From assembly GCA_047602305.1 (NCBI GenBank), contig JASGHO010000001.1, forward strand, positions 806,001 through 870,000: a stretch of 64,000 nt of DNA. The letters are read 5' to 3'. Positions 43,747-53,109 of the stretch are shown in pieces (the stretch's first letter is position 1; each line of letters starts with the position of its first letter). Origin of the DNA: Ancrocorticia sp047602305. Its GTDB lineage: Bacteria > Actinomycetota > Actinomycetes > Actinomycetales > Actinomycetaceae. Both the position numbers and the translations under genes were made by a program. The notes beneath the pieces are model-generated. The model saw only the letters and a program-made list of their open reading frames with translations. It had not been told where the DNA came from and searched no databases.

Positions 43747-44925
43747 TTACGACGGGTTCGGATTGTTGACGGCACCGTAGAACAGCACCCAACCGCTCTC
43801 TTTGTCCGTTACTCGGAAGGCGAGAGGCCGATCAAAGCGCAGCACGTCCGGCTCCGCTACAGGAAGCATGGTGGGCACCGCCTGGATTTGGGTGACGGCT
43901 GCCGCCTCGATTCCCTCCTGGTCCAGTTTGAGCACGGCCTTCTGCGCGATGACTTCGGGGATGAGCCCCTCGCCGTCCTCCGTGAAACCGGTAATGGCCG
44001 AGGGAACGTCCGTGATCGAGGTGAGGGACAGATCCCCCAGCATCTGTGCCACGTTCGTCTCCCCCTCCAGCTCCAGGTGCGGCAGCTCCACCTTCATCGT
44101 GGCATCGGGAGTGATCTCCCAGTCCGTTACCGAAAGGTTCGCGAGATCGCCGCTCGCGGGCATGAGCGCCTCGAACTGGAGATTGCCGGCGAACGGGATC
44201 ACGGCGTAGTCATACGCCTTACTGTCATGAACCGACACGTCATTCCAGGACATCGCCGGGCCCGTACTCACCTCACCGCCCGCGGCGTGGAAGTCCAGTA
44301 ACGCGAAATCCGGCTTCTTCGCCCACCCCTGCTGGGCGTACAGCGAGGCCAGTATCACCAAGGCCACGTCATCGGCCAACGGCGGCAGATCCTTGACGAG
44401 TCCCCTACTCGCCGACTTCGTCCACGCGTCCAGCGCCTTCTGCAGGTCGGCGAGCTTGCCTTCTTCGACAGTCGAGCCCAGCGATTGTGCCACCGCCTCC
44501 ACGGACACCCGCGAGATGTCCGCGCCGCCGTCGGTACGAATTCCCCACGCCGTTGCCAGGTCGACGACGCCGAGGCCCTGTCCAGTCCGCAACGCCTCAC
44601 CCAGACCACCGTAGACCGTGGTACTGCCCGCGGCCTTGGTGCCGAGGAACGTTGAGAGCTCATTGTAGGCGTCGGATCCCACTGCCACTCCGGCGGCCAG
44701 CATTGCGAAAGCCATTTGTAGTGAGGCGGGCGAGATGACGGTGTTCGCGGTGGGATCGGCGCGCAGCTGCGCGGCTGTCACGGTGAGTCCTGCACTCAGA
44801 GAGGAGAGCGGAATGTCCGATTGCGCGGCCTCAGTTGCTGCATCGGTGGAGTCGGTCGAATTGCCACAGGCGGACAGCGCCAGGACGCAAGCGAGCAACC
44901 CTGCAACCAAACGACGCGGTGACAT
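43747..44925 (-). CDS. Serpin family lipoprotein
   Basis: 392-aa exported serine-protease inhibitor. Lipobox LSAC, then serpin fold motifs: NTVISPASLQMAFAMLAAG, WGIRTDGGADIS, hinge VLKLDQEGIEAAAVTQIQA and shutter/C-terminal RFDRPLAFRVTDKESGWVLFYGAVNNP. The Ala-rich hinge (EGIEAAA) is that of inhibitory serpins. By alignment to antitrypsin the reactive bond lies near VPTML, giving Thr or Met at P1, suited to elastase or chymotrypsin-like proteases. AAGGAG precedes tandem ATGs at 44928 and 44925; the second has better spacing. Probably shields the cell surface from host or competitor proteases. Confidence 0.9.
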   Translation of the reverse strand: MSPRRLVAGLLACVLALSACGNSTDSTDAATEAAQSDIPLSSLSAGLTVTAAQLRADPTANTVISPASLQMAFAMLAAGVAVGSDAYNELSTFLGTKAAGSTTVYGGLGEALRTGQGLGVVDLATAWGIRTDGGADISRVSVEAVAQSLGSTVEEGKLADLQKALDAWTKSASRGLVKDLPPLADDVALVILASLYAQQGWAKKPDFALLDFHAAGGEVSTGPAMSWNDVSVHDSKAYDYAVIPFAGNLQFEALMPASGDLANLSVTDWEITPDATMKVELPHLELEGETNVAQMLGDLSLTSITDVPSAITGFTEDGEGLIPEVIAQKAVLKLDQEGIEAAAVTQIQAVPTMLPVAEPDVLRFDRPLAFRVTDKESGWVLFYGAVNNPNPS

Positions 44926-44971
44926 CATGAACTCCTTCGAAGAGGATTCTGAGGTCTCCAGTATATGCGAG

Positions 44972-45003
44972 GAGCGGGTCAGTCTTGTGGGACTGACCCG
45001 CTC
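44972..45003. terminator. Hairpin between aconitase and serpin genes
   Basis: GAGCGGGTCAGTC (44972-44984) pairs with GACTGACCCGCTC (44991-45003). It lies 54 bp after the aconitase stop; no T-run on that strand. Confidence 0.6.
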
Positions 45004-45056
45004 CTTTTAACCATTACGGCACAAAGTTCGCCGCTATGAGTTCGTCCGCTGCTCCA

Positions 45057-47714
45057 TCAGGCCTTGGCCAGCTGGCGCAGCACGTACTGCAGAATTCCGC
45101 CGTTACGGAAGTAGTCCGCCTCGCCGGGGGTGTCGATGCGGACGCGGGCCTCGAACTCGATTGCCGAACCGTCAGCCTTCTCGGCCACCACGTGCGCGGT
45201 GCGCGGCGTGACGCCGTCGTTCAGCGCAACAAATCCACTGATGGAGAAGACTTCCTCGCCGGTCAGACCCAGCGAATCAGCGTTCTCACCCTCGGGGAAC
45301 TGCAACGGCATAACGCCCATACCGATGAGGTTCGAGCGGTGAATACGCTCGAAGGACTCGGCAATAACGGCCTTGACACCGAGCAGCGAGGTGCCCTTGG
45401 CAGCCCAGTCACGCGAGGAACCGGAACCGTACTCCTTGCCACCGAGAACCACCAGCGGGATGCCCGCCTCCTGGTAGGCAACGGAGGCATCGTAGATGGC
45501 CTCCTGCTCACCATTCAGGAAGTTCTTGGTGTAGCCACCCTCGACGCCGTCGAGAAGCTGGTTCTTCAGGCGAATGTTGGCGAAGGTACCACGCACCATG
45601 ACCTCGTGGTTTCCGCGGCGCGAACCGTAGGAGTTGAAGTCGCGGCGGCCCACACCGTTCTCAGCCAGGTAACGCCCGGCCGGGGAATCCGGCTTGATGG
45701 CGCCCGCGGGCGAGATGTGATCGGTGGTAACCGAATCGCCGAGCTTGGCGAGCACGCGCGCACCGACGACGTCCGTCACCGGGGTCAGCTCGTCCTTGAG
45801 GCCCTCGAAGAAGGGGGCCTTGCGGATGTAGGTGGAGGAATCGTCCCACTCGAAGAGTTCGCCCTGCGGGGTGGGGAGGTTCTTCCAGCGCTCGTCGCCC
45901 TCGAACACCGAGGCGTAGGTGTTCTGGAACATCTCGCGATCGATGGAGCGATCGATGGTGGCCTGCACCTCGGCCGGACTCGGCCAGATGTCGCTGAGGA
46001 ACACGGGCTTACCGAGGTGGTCGAGGCCCAGCGGCTCGTTATCGAAATCGAAGTCCATCGAACCGGCGAGCGCATAGGCGATGACGAGTGGCGGCGAGGC
46101 CAGGTAGTTCATCTTGACGTCGGGGTTGATGCGACCCTCGAAGTTACGGTTGCCCGAGAGCACCGACACCACGGCGAGATCGTTCTCGTTGACCACCTGG
46201 GACACGGCGGCCGGCAGCGGGCCGGAGTTGCCGATGCAGGTGGCGCAGCCGTAGCCCACCAGGTTGAAGCCGAGCTCTTCCAAGGCCGGCCAGAGGCCCG
46301 CCTTGTTGTAGTAATCGGTGACAACCTTGGAGCCGGGAGCCATGGAGGTCTTCACCCACGGCTTGGACTTGAGACCAAGCTTGGCAGCCTTCTCGGCCAG
46401 GATTCCGGCGGCCAGCATGACCGAAGGATTCGAGGTGTTGGTGCACGAGGTGATGGAAGCAATGACCACGTCGCCGTTGTTCAGGCGGGTGTCGGTGCCA
46501 TCCTCCAGCGTCAGCGGCACGTCCGCAACCTCGCCAGCGGAGTAATCCGAGAGGGTCTTCTCGAAGGAAGCCTTCGACTCCGACAGCAGGATACGATCCT
46601 GCGGGCGCTTCGGGCCAGCGATGGAAGGAACCACGGTGGACAGGTCCAGTTCCAGGTACTCCGAGTACACGGCCTCGCGGGAGGGATCGTGCCACAGGCC
46701 CTGGGCCTTGCAGTAAGCCTCGACCAGATCGATCTGAGCCTCGTCGCGGCCGGTCAGGCGCAGGTAATCCAGCGTGACGTCGTCGATCGGGAAGATGGCG
46801 GCGGTGGAGCCGAACTCCGGGCTCATGTTGCCGATGGTGGCGCGGTTGGCCAGCGGCACCGCACCCACGCCCTCGCCGTAGAACTCGACGAACTTGCCCA
46901 CCACGCCGTGCTGGCGCAGCATCTGGGTGATCGAGAGCACCACGTCGGTGGCGGTGGAGCCAGCGGGGATGGAGCCGGTGAGCTTGAAGCCCACCACCTT
47001 GGGGATGAGCATGGAGACGGGCTGGCCCAGCATGGCAGCCTCGGCCTCGATGCCGCCCACGCCCCAGCCGAGCACGCCCAAGCCGTTGACCATGGTGGTG
47101 TGGGAATCGGTTCCTACGCAGGTATCCGGGTAAGCGACGCCGCCCTCAGTCATGGTGACGCGAGCGAGGTACTCGATGTTGACCTGGTGGACGATGCCGG
47201 TGCCCGGCGGGACCACCTTGAAGTTCTGGAAGGCACCCTGGCCCCAGCGCAGGAACTGGTAACGCTCGCCGTTGCGCTCGTACTCGATGTCCATGTTGCG
47301 CTCGAGGGCGTCATTGGTGCCGAAGACGTCAATCTGCACCGAGTGGTCAATGACCATCTCGGCGGGATTGAGCGGGTTGATGCGGTCCGGGTCTCCACCG
47401 AGGGTGGCCACGGCCTCACGCATGGTTGCCAGATCGACGATGCAGGGAACTCCGGTGAAGTCCTGCATGACGACGCGGGCGGGAGTGAACTGAATCTCCT
47501 CGGTGGGCTCCGCGGTGGGATCCCACGAGGCAAGTGCTTCAATCTGCGCGGCGGTGACGTTGGCACCATCTTCGGTGCGCAGTAGGTTCTCGGCCAACAC
47601 CTTGAGCGAATACGGCAACCGGTCAAGTCCGGGCACGGCATTCAGTCGGAAGATGTTGTACGAAGCGTCCCCCACCTCTAGGATCTCTCGCGAGTTAAAG
47701 CTGTTCAAGCTCAT
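45057..47714 (-). CDS. acn: Aconitate hydratase A
   Basis: 885-aa monomeric aconitase; interconverts citrate and isocitrate in the TCA cycle. [4Fe-4S] ligands are in ASITSCTNTSNPSVM and GYGCATCIGNSGPL. Substrate-binding motifs include DSHTTMVNGLGVLGWGVGGI, GSRRGNHEVM, GGKEYGSGSSRDWAAKG and ERIHRSNLIGMGVMPL. The C-terminal swivel domain is complete. AGGAG lies 4 nt before ATG 47714. A perfect 18-bp palindrome sits 23 bp upstream of the start. Confidence 0.96.
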   Translation of the reverse strand: MSLNSFNSREILEVGDASYNIFRLNAVPGLDRLPYSLKVLAENLLRTEDGANVTAAQIEALASWDPTAEPTEEIQFTPARVVMQDFTGVPCIVDLATMREAVATLGGDPDRINPLNPAEMVIDHSVQIDVFGTNDALERNMDIEYERNGERYQFLRWGQGAFQNFKVVPPGTGIVHQVNIEYLARVTMTEGGVAYPDTCVGTDSHTTMVNGLGVLGWGVGGIEAEAAMLGQPVSMLIPKVVGFKLTGSIPAGSTATDVVLSITQMLRQHGVVGKFVEFYGEGVGAVPLANRATIGNMSPEFGSTAAIFPIDDVTLDYLRLTGRDEAQIDLVEAYCKAQGLWHDPSREAVYSEYLELDLSTVVPSIAGPKRPQDRILLSESKASFEKTLSDYSAGEVADVPLTLEDGTDTRLNNGDVVIASITSCTNTSNPSVMLAAGILAEKAAKLGLKSKPWVKTSMAPGSKVVTDYYNKAGLWPALEELGFNLVGYGCATCIGNSGPLPAAVSQVVNENDLAVVSVLSGNRNFEGRINPDVKMNYLASPPLVIAYALAGSMDFDFDNEPLGLDHLGKPVFLSDIWPSPAEVQATIDRSIDREMFQNTYASVFEGDERWKNLPTPQGELFEWDDSSTYIRKAPFFEGLKDELTPVTDVVGARVLAKLGDSVTTDHISPAGAIKPDSPAGRYLAENGVGRRDFNSYGSRRGNHEVMVRGTFANIRLKNQLLDGVEGGYTKNFLNGEQEAIYDASVAYQEAGIPLVVLGGKEYGSGSSRDWAAKGTSLLGVKAVIAESFERIHRSNLIGMGVMPLQFPEGENADSLGLTGEEVFSISGFVALNDGVTPRTAHVVAEKADGSAIEFEARVRIDTPGEADYFRNGGILQYVLRQLAKA

Positions 47715-47736
47715 GACTCTCCTAACGCTTGTTAAT

Positions 47737-47754
47737 TATCTTGACGTCAAGATA
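47737..47754. promoter_or_regulatory. Palindromic operator upstream of aconitase
   Basis: TATCTTGACGTCAAGATA, perfect over 18 bp, between the acn start and its likely promoter. The regulator is not identified; the position fits repression of acn. Confidence 0.6.
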
Positions 47755-47890
47755 TCACGCCGGAGGCCACCAATGCGTTGATTCAGGCCAAAAATGGGCA
47801 TCTGCCGAAAGTGTTGTTAGCGACACTGTCGGCTAACCAGCACTCCCCGGCCATCAACTACGCCGTGCCCGCAGGGCGCCCCACGCCCCA

Positions 47891-49114
47891 CTACGCCAGC
47901 GCTGTCACCACTTCGAAGTGATGCGTGTTGGGGAACATATCGATCGAGTTCATGGAGACGACGCGACGCCCGGCCTCCACCATCGCGGCCACATCGCGGG
48001 CCATCGCGGCCGGATCACACGAGATGAGAACCACGCGGCGCGCCCGGCCCTCAGCGAGGGTACGAGCAAGCTCCTGCCCGAGTCCGGTGCGCGGCGGATC
48101 GGCCACCACCACGTCACCCGGCTCCCAGCCGGCCAACTTCGCATCAACACGCGAGGTGCGCGCACTCACCCACGGGAAGTCGCGCAGGTTCGCCCGCGCA
48201 TCCTCCACCGCCTGGCGCGCCCCTTCGAAGGAACGAACGCTGCCCTTCGCCCCGGTGGCGATGGCGAGCGGCTGGGTCAGTAGCCCGGCTCCGGAATATA
48301 GTTCGACGACGGCGTCGCCCTCGCGCACCTGCGCCGCCTTGCGTACGAGAGAAATCAGCTGGGCGCCGGCCTCGCGATGGATCTGCCAGAAGCCGGCGGC
48401 ATGGACGCGGTAGGCGTACAGCTCGCCTTCCACCACCACGTCCTCACGCACATACGGATTTGCCGTCAACCCCGGGGCCCAGAAGGCCTGGCGATCCACC
48501 AGAAGCACCGGATCGGAGCCCGAGGGCATCACCGCGCGCACCCGGTCCCCCGGGCGCAGCTGCGAGCGCCAGGCGCCCTGGAAGAGGTCCAGTTCCTCAA
48601 TCTCGCGCACCGCCAGCGGCATCTGCCCGAGCGCCACCGTCTCGTGGGTGCCCTCACGGAACATCGCCAGCAGGCCGTCGTCGTCGACAGTAAATTCCAC
48701 GCGGGTACGGGTGTGCCAACCGGAGGTGGCGCGGTCGGACTCGAAGGACTTCACCGTGGGCTCGATGCCCTGTTCGGCGAGGTGATCCACCAGGGCCTGG
48801 CCGCCCACGCGGCGCAGGCTGGCACGCAACACGTGCGTCTTCCATTCGCCCTGGTAATCGAAGGCCACGTGGCCCAGATCGGCGCCGCCCACGCCCAGTG
48901 GCCCGGCGACGGGCCAGGGATGGTTGACGCGATGCGGGGAGGGATTGTCGAGGACTTCGACCACATCACCACGCAGCAGCTTCGAGCGTTCGCTCGTCAC
49001 TGCCACGGAGACCTTCTCGCCGGGCAAACCGAAGCGGGTGAAGACGGCGCGGCCGTCCAGATGCCCCACACAGACTCCACCGTGAGCGATGTCGGTGAGT
49101 TCAAGCTCAATCAT
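47891..49114 (-). CDS. TrmA/RumA-type RNA (uracil-5-)-methyltransferase family
   Basis: 407-aa class I SAM methyltransferase. N-terminal TRAM domain (MIELELTDIAHGGVCVGHLD). SAM-binding motif VVELYSGAGLLTQPLA, catalytic motif VVADPPRTGLG and nucleophilic Cys in VLISCDPAAMARD. The Fe-S cluster cysteines of RumA-type enzymes are absent: the equivalent region reads PLGVGGADLGHVAFDYQ. Start ATG 49114 is chosen because GAGGA lies 6 nt upstream; a TTG two codons earlier has none. It overlaps the permease stop by a few bases, a linkage common in actinobacteria. Confidence 0.88.
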   Translation of the reverse strand: MIELELTDIAHGGVCVGHLDGRAVFTRFGLPGEKVSVAVTSERSKLLRGDVVEVLDNPSPHRVNHPWPVAGPLGVGGADLGHVAFDYQGEWKTHVLRASLRRVGGQALVDHLAEQGIEPTVKSFESDRATSGWHTRTRVEFTVDDDGLLAMFREGTHETVALGQMPLAVREIEELDLFQGAWRSQLRPGDRVRAVMPSGSDPVLLVDRQAFWAPGLTANPYVREDVVVEGELYAYRVHAAGFWQIHREAGAQLISLVRKAAQVREGDAVVELYSGAGLLTQPLAIATGAKGSVRSFEGARQAVEDARANLRDFPWVSARTSRVDAKLAGWEPGDVVVADPPRTGLGQELARTLAEGRARRVVLISCDPAAMARDVAAMVEAGRRVVSMNSIDMFPNTHHFEVVTALA

Positions 49115-49116
49115 GT

Positions 49117-50925
49117 TCAATCCTCTTCGTCAGCTTCGAGCTGGTAGGGCACTTCCGAAATAACGACGCCCTGTTCAAGGCGTAGAGCTGAAATGATACG
49201 CGGCTCGGAGTGGCGAACAAAGAATCTTTGCCAGACTCCGGTGGAAAGCACACGTGGAATGAACACCATGACGATGTCCCCCGGGTGCAGGGCGCGCAGC
49301 GAGCGCACGTACTCCACCATGTTCTCCACCTGGGCACCCACCGGTGTGCCCAACACCGTGAGGTCCACCGGCAGCGAGGCGGCACGCCAGTCGGAGCGCA
49401 GGCGTTTGGTGTGGTCGGCGTCCACGTCGAGGGTGATGGCGGTGAGCGAGGTGAGGCGGGTGGCGCGCGCGTAGGTGATGGCGCGCAGTGCCGGACGGTC
49501 CAGCATCGTCACCAGAATGACCCCGTGCACGCGGGTGGGAAGCCGCCGCCCGGTGGTGAGATCGGTGGGAGCCAATCGCTTGATGACGCGGCCCCGGCCG
49601 CGCCGGAAGAACAGCAGCACGCTGGCCGGAAGACCCATCGAGATCACCGCGGACAGGCTCCACCAGAAGTTGGTGTAGGTGACCGCCACCAGCACGCCCA
49701 CGCCGAACAGGGCCAGTGCGGCAAACCCCGCCTGGGCGGTGCGGGCAGCGCGGCGCTCGTCGCGAATCTGGGATTCCCGCAGGATGGAACGCGCTCGCGC
49801 CGCCATCGCCAGGCACATCAAGGTGAAGATGACGAAGTTCGCGAAAACGAAGGTCATCGCGCTGGCCTGGGTGGTGGTGAGGAAACCGGTGAGCGCCGCC
49901 GCCAGGATGGCGATGAATCCCACGATGATGACGCGCGGCCGCACCGCGTTTTCCGAGTCCAGGTAGCGCGGCAGAATACGATCCACGCTCAGTTCACGCA
50001 GCAGCCGAGGAAGCGCATCGTAGGCCACCATCACGGCACCGAGACCCACAAAAATGGCCGCCACAGCCACCGCAATCTGGCCGGGACGATGGAAGAAGGC
50101 GTCGGCCATGGCCAGCAGCGGGACGCTTCCACTGCGCCCGGTCATGCCCAGCACGTCCGCGAAGTAGAGCGAGAGAACGATGGCCACCACACCGGTGCCG
50201 GTGAGCTGGCCCAGGCGGCGCGGGTTAACCTTGCGGTCAACCGCTCGCGTCATCACCCGCTCGGCCGTGAGCACCAGCATCGCCGCGGGGAACACCGCCG
50301 CCATGCAGGCTTCCAGGAACAAGGATTGGGTGGTGTTGGAGCTCTTGGTTTCCCAGGTGTAGTAGAGCGCCGAACGCACCATCTCCTCGTCAAAACCGTC
50401 GGTCACCTCGAGCACCAGGGCCGTGACCAGAACCACGGCGATCGCAAGCGCGCCCAGACCAGCCGCCACCAGTAGAAGGCGGAAGGACAGCCGGTATCCC
50501 AAGAGGCTCGGAATAGCGAGCACAAGCACCAGGATGACGGGCAGTATCGTGCGCAGTTCTTCCACCGGGGTGATGACGTGGATGGCATTGACGATCAAAC
50601 CGCCGCTGAGGGCCACGATGAGTGCATAAGCAAGGAAACGCGCGGCGGACACCAGGATGCCCGTCCACACGCCGATATACGTGGAGACCACGCGCATCGA
50701 TGAGCGCCGCGGCACCAGCCGCTGCTCCCACACGATCGCCACGAAGGTCAGTGCGATGGTCAACGCCCCCACCAACAGCGCCGAGTAGATCTCGGTGATC
50801 TCCGCGCCCGGGCTCAGAGCGCGCAGGATCGTCTGGGGCACAATGATGACCGTGAGCACCACCGCCGATATGGCGTCCACCCCGCGTGCCAACGAGGAAA
50901 GGGTGCGACTCTTCGCTATAGCCAT
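49117..50925 (-). CDS. APC-superfamily permease (probable potassium uptake)
   Basis: 602-aa membrane protein: about twelve hydrophobic helices over residues 1-440 (RGVDAISAVVLTVIIVPQTI at the start, AMAARARSILRESQIR loop) and a 150-residue soluble C-terminus (VHGVILVTMLDRPALRAI). Its place opposite two TrkA-type genes, with DUF3159, DUF3710 and a TrmA-like gene nearby, is the standard actinobacterial arrangement in which this permease is assigned to K+ uptake; the ion is inferred from context. ATG 50925; divergent from trkA with about a 100-bp gap. Confidence 0.88.
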   Translation of the reverse strand: MAIAKSRTLSSLARGVDAISAVVLTVIIVPQTILRALSPGAEITEIYSALLVGALTIALTFVAIVWEQRLVPRRSSMRVVSTYIGVWTGILVSAARFLAYALIVALSGGLIVNAIHVITPVEELRTILPVILVLVLAIPSLLGYRLSFRLLLVAAGLGALAIAVVLVTALVLEVTDGFDEEMVRSALYYTWETKSSNTTQSLFLEACMAAVFPAAMLVLTAERVMTRAVDRKVNPRRLGQLTGTGVVAIVLSLYFADVLGMTGRSGSVPLLAMADAFFHRPGQIAVAVAAIFVGLGAVMVAYDALPRLLRELSVDRILPRYLDSENAVRPRVIIVGFIAILAAALTGFLTTTQASAMTFVFANFVIFTLMCLAMAARARSILRESQIRDERRAARTAQAGFAALALFGVGVLVAVTYTNFWWSLSAVISMGLPASVLLFFRRGRGRVIKRLAPTDLTTGRRLPTRVHGVILVTMLDRPALRAITYARATRLTSLTAITLDVDADHTKRLRSDWRAASLPVDLTVLGTPVGAQVENMVEYVRSLRALHPGDIVMVFIPRVLSTGVWQRFFVRHSEPRIISALRLEQGVVISEVPYQLEADEED

Positions 50926-51010
50926 GATGATTCAGGCTACGCTATCTGTGCCCGCAGCGTCGCGCCAAAGAGACTCTGTCACCTCCGTAGTAGGCGGTGT
51001 CCTATTGGCG

Positions 51011-51016
51011 TAATCT
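51011..51016 (+). promoter_or_regulatory. Candidate -10 box of the trkA pair
   Basis: TAATCT ends 7 nt before the GTG at 51024; no Shine-Dalgarno, so probably leaderless. Confidence 0.45.
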
Positions 51017-51023
51017 CTTATAC

Positions 51024-51692
51024 GTGCACTTCGTAATTATGGGATGCGGCCGCGTTGGTGCCGCCCTCGCTTCCAATCTCTCTCAGATCGGGCATTCGGT
51101 GGCTGTCATCGACCAGAATCCCGAGTCTTTTCGGCGCCTTCCCGAGGACTTCTCGGGGCAGAGTGTCACCGGAGTGGGCTTCGATCGCGAGGCCCTCATC
51201 CAGGCCGGTATCGAGGACGCGCATGGCTTCGCCGCCGTCTCCTCGGGCGATAATTCCAACATCATCGCCGCTCGCGTGGTCCGCGAAACCTTTGGCGTCA
51301 CCAACGTGGTCACCCGCATTTATGACCCCACGCGTGCCGAAGTGTACGAGCGCCTGGGCATCGCCACCGTTCCCACGGTCAAGTGGACGGCCGACCAGGT
51401 GTTGCGTCACCTCATCCCCCTCGGCCCACACTACGAATTCACCGACGAAGTAGCCGGGATGAGTCTGGTCCAGACGGATCTGCACGAGGATTGGTTGGGA
51501 CGCACGGTCGACGACGTCGAAGCGGCCACCGAAGCTCGGGTCGCTTACGTTACGAGGCTTGGCCGCGGCATGCTACCCACCCCGGATCTCGTCATCCAAG
51601 ATGGCGATACCGTGCGGCTCCTGGTCCCCACGAAGAAGGCTGGCGCCGCCCAATACGTTCTCATCCACCCGATTGAGGAGGAGGCGCTGTGA
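51024..51692 (+). CDS. trkA: TrkA-type K+ regulatory subunit 1
   Basis: 222-aa RCK protein: Rossmann NAD-binding start HFVIMGCGRVGAALASNLSQ with acidic residue in VAVIDQNPES, then an RCK_C domain near GMSLVQTDLHEDWLGRTVDD. It gates K+ transport according to nucleotide binding. GTG 51024 follows a -10-like box; the open frame to 50997 adds an implausible extension. Overlaps the second trkA by 4 nt (GTGA). Confidence 0.92.
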   Translation: MHFVIMGCGRVGAALASNLSQIGHSVAVIDQNPESFRRLPEDFSGQSVTGVGFDREALIQAGIEDAHGFAAVSSGDNSNIIAARVVRETFGVTNVVTRIYDPTRAEVYERLGIATVPTVKWTADQVLRHLIPLGPHYEFTDEVAGMSLVQTDLHEDWLGRTVDDVEAATEARVAYVTRLGRGMLPTPDLVIQDGDTVRLLVPTKKAGAAQYVLIHPIEEEAL

Positions 51693-52366
51693 TTGTAGTG
51701 ATCGTTGGTGCCGGTTCCGTGGGGCGTTCCATCGCCCGCGAGTTGGCCAGTGCACGCCACGAAGTGACCATCATCGATAGGTCCCCCGACGCCATGAAGG
51801 TCGCCTCCGTCTCCGCCGCCGATTGGGTTCTGGGGGACGCCTGCGAGATCTCCTCACTGGAGCGCTGTGGGGCCGGGCAGGCCGACGTCGTCGTCGCGGC
51901 AACCGGTGACGACAAAACGAACCTGGTGGTCTCGCTGCTGGCCAAAACGGAATTCGGTGTGGAGCGGGTCATCGCGCGGATCAACAACCCCAAGAACGAA
52001 TGGCTCTTCGACGATTCCTGGGGCGTGGACGTGGCGGTGTCCACCCCGCGCATCATGACCTCGCTGGTAGAGGACGCGGTGGCCGACGGCGATCTCATCA
52101 CCGTCATGCAATTCCAGCGCTCGGGAGCGAGCCTGCTGCAGGCCACCCTGCCGGAGGACGCACCCGTGGTGGGAACGCCCGTCTCCGAAATTCTGTTGCC
52201 GCCCACCATCGTCATCAATGCCATCGTGCGCGACGGCCTGCCCTTCACCGCCGATCCCGACCTCACCATCGAGGCGGGCGACCAGGTGTTGTTGTTATGC
52301 GCCGAGGGCGCGGAGGACGATCTCGATCTGGTGGCCGAGTTCTTCACCTCGGTGAAAGAGGGCTAA
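51689..52366 (+). CDS. trkA: TrkA-type K+ regulatory subunit 2
   Basis: 225-aa RCK protein: IVVIVGAGSVGRSIARELAS, VTIIDRSPDA and the ADVVVAATGDDKTNLVVSLL loop; RCK_C domain with PLTFTAD-like LPFTADPDLTIEAGDQVLLL. Pairs with subunit 1, as in mycobacterial CeoB/CeoC. The coding end overlaps the convergent DUF3159 gene by 4 nt. Confidence 0.92.
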   Translation: MIVVIVGAGSVGRSIARELASARHEVTIIDRSPDAMKVASVSAADWVLGDACEISSLERCGAGQADVVVAATGDDKTNLVVSLLAKTEFGVERVIARINNPKNEWLFDDSWGVDVAVSTPRIMTSLVEDAVADGDLITVMQFQRSGASLLQATLPEDAPVVGTPVSEILLPPTIVINAIVRDGLPFTADPDLTIEAGDQVLLLCAEGAEDDLDLVAEFFTSVKEG

Positions 52367-53109
52367 GCCCCTGCTTGCTCGGGCTCGTCGTCAACTTGAA
52401 CCGGCGGCAGCTTGCGCACGATGAGCCAGGTGAACCACGCAACCAGGGCAAACAGCAGCGGTCCCATGAGCAGCCGGGCAATACCCAGCAGCGTGGTGGC
52501 GTCGGAGAAGAAGAGCGGCGCCTGCACCAGGATGCGGAAGGCGAAAAGCCCCGCCCAGATCCAGGTGATGCGGATGTAGGCCTTCTTGGTGGCCGCCTGG
52601 GTGGGATCGGTGCGCCACCTCGTGGGGTCGCCGCGCATGAAGCCGATGAGGAAGCCGAGGGCGGGCCAACGCACCGCCAGCGAGAGCAGGATTCCCGCGA
52701 GGTAGGCGGCGTTGGTGATGAGCCCGGTGGCAAAGTAGTTGGTGGCCTCCCCCGAGCGCCACGCCCACACCGCAGAGATGACGATGCCGAGAAGCCCGCC
52801 GAGGGCCGGCATCGCGTCAATGCGCTGGATGAGCCTCACCACGATGGCTCCCACCGCAATGATCAGCGGTGCCACGATGGAGGGAATGAGCTCGCCGGTG
52901 GCCACATAGACGGCCACAAAGATGAGGCTGGGAGCACCTGTCTCCACCAGCCCACGCACACCGCCGAGGGCCTGCCACACGTCAAAGTCGGTGGCGAGAA
53001 CGGAACGCAGACCGGAGTTGGCGCCCTCCGCATCACTGTTGTGCGAACTCTCGCCGTGTGAACCGGTGGCCTGATCGGTGCTGGTGCTCGTGGCGCCGTC
53101 GTCGTTCAT
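52363..53109 (-). CDS. DUF3159 membrane protein
   Basis: 248-aa protein: about 45 polar residues, then five to six membrane helices (LIFVAVYVATGELIPSIVAP, GLLGIVISAVWAWRSGEATN, VRWPALGFLIGFMRGDPTRW). Family DUF3159 is actinobacterial and lies next to TrkA genes; function unknown. It overlaps the OB-fold gene by 4 nt. Its first codons (MNDDGA) happen to contain the dispersed 15-bp word. Confidence 0.9.
   Translation of the reverse strand: MNDDGATSTSTDQATGSHGESSHNSDAEGANSGLRSVLATDFDVWQALGGVRGLVETGAPSLIFVAVYVATGELIPSIVAPLIIAVGAIVVRLIQRIDAMPALGGLLGIVISAVWAWRSGEATNYFATGLITNAAYLAGILLSLAVRWPALGFLIGFMRGDPTRWRTDPTQAATKKAYIRITWIWAGLFAFRILVQAPLFFSDATTLLGIARLLMGPLLFALVAWFTWLIVRKLPPVQVDDEPEQAGA

Noticed and set aside
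45036..47585. 849-codon open frame antisense to aconitase
   Set aside because: Same codon-shadow effect; aconitase is unambiguous.
49210..50475. 421-codon frame antisense to the APC permease
   Set aside because: His/Arg/Gly-rich composition with no motif; the permease reading is clear.
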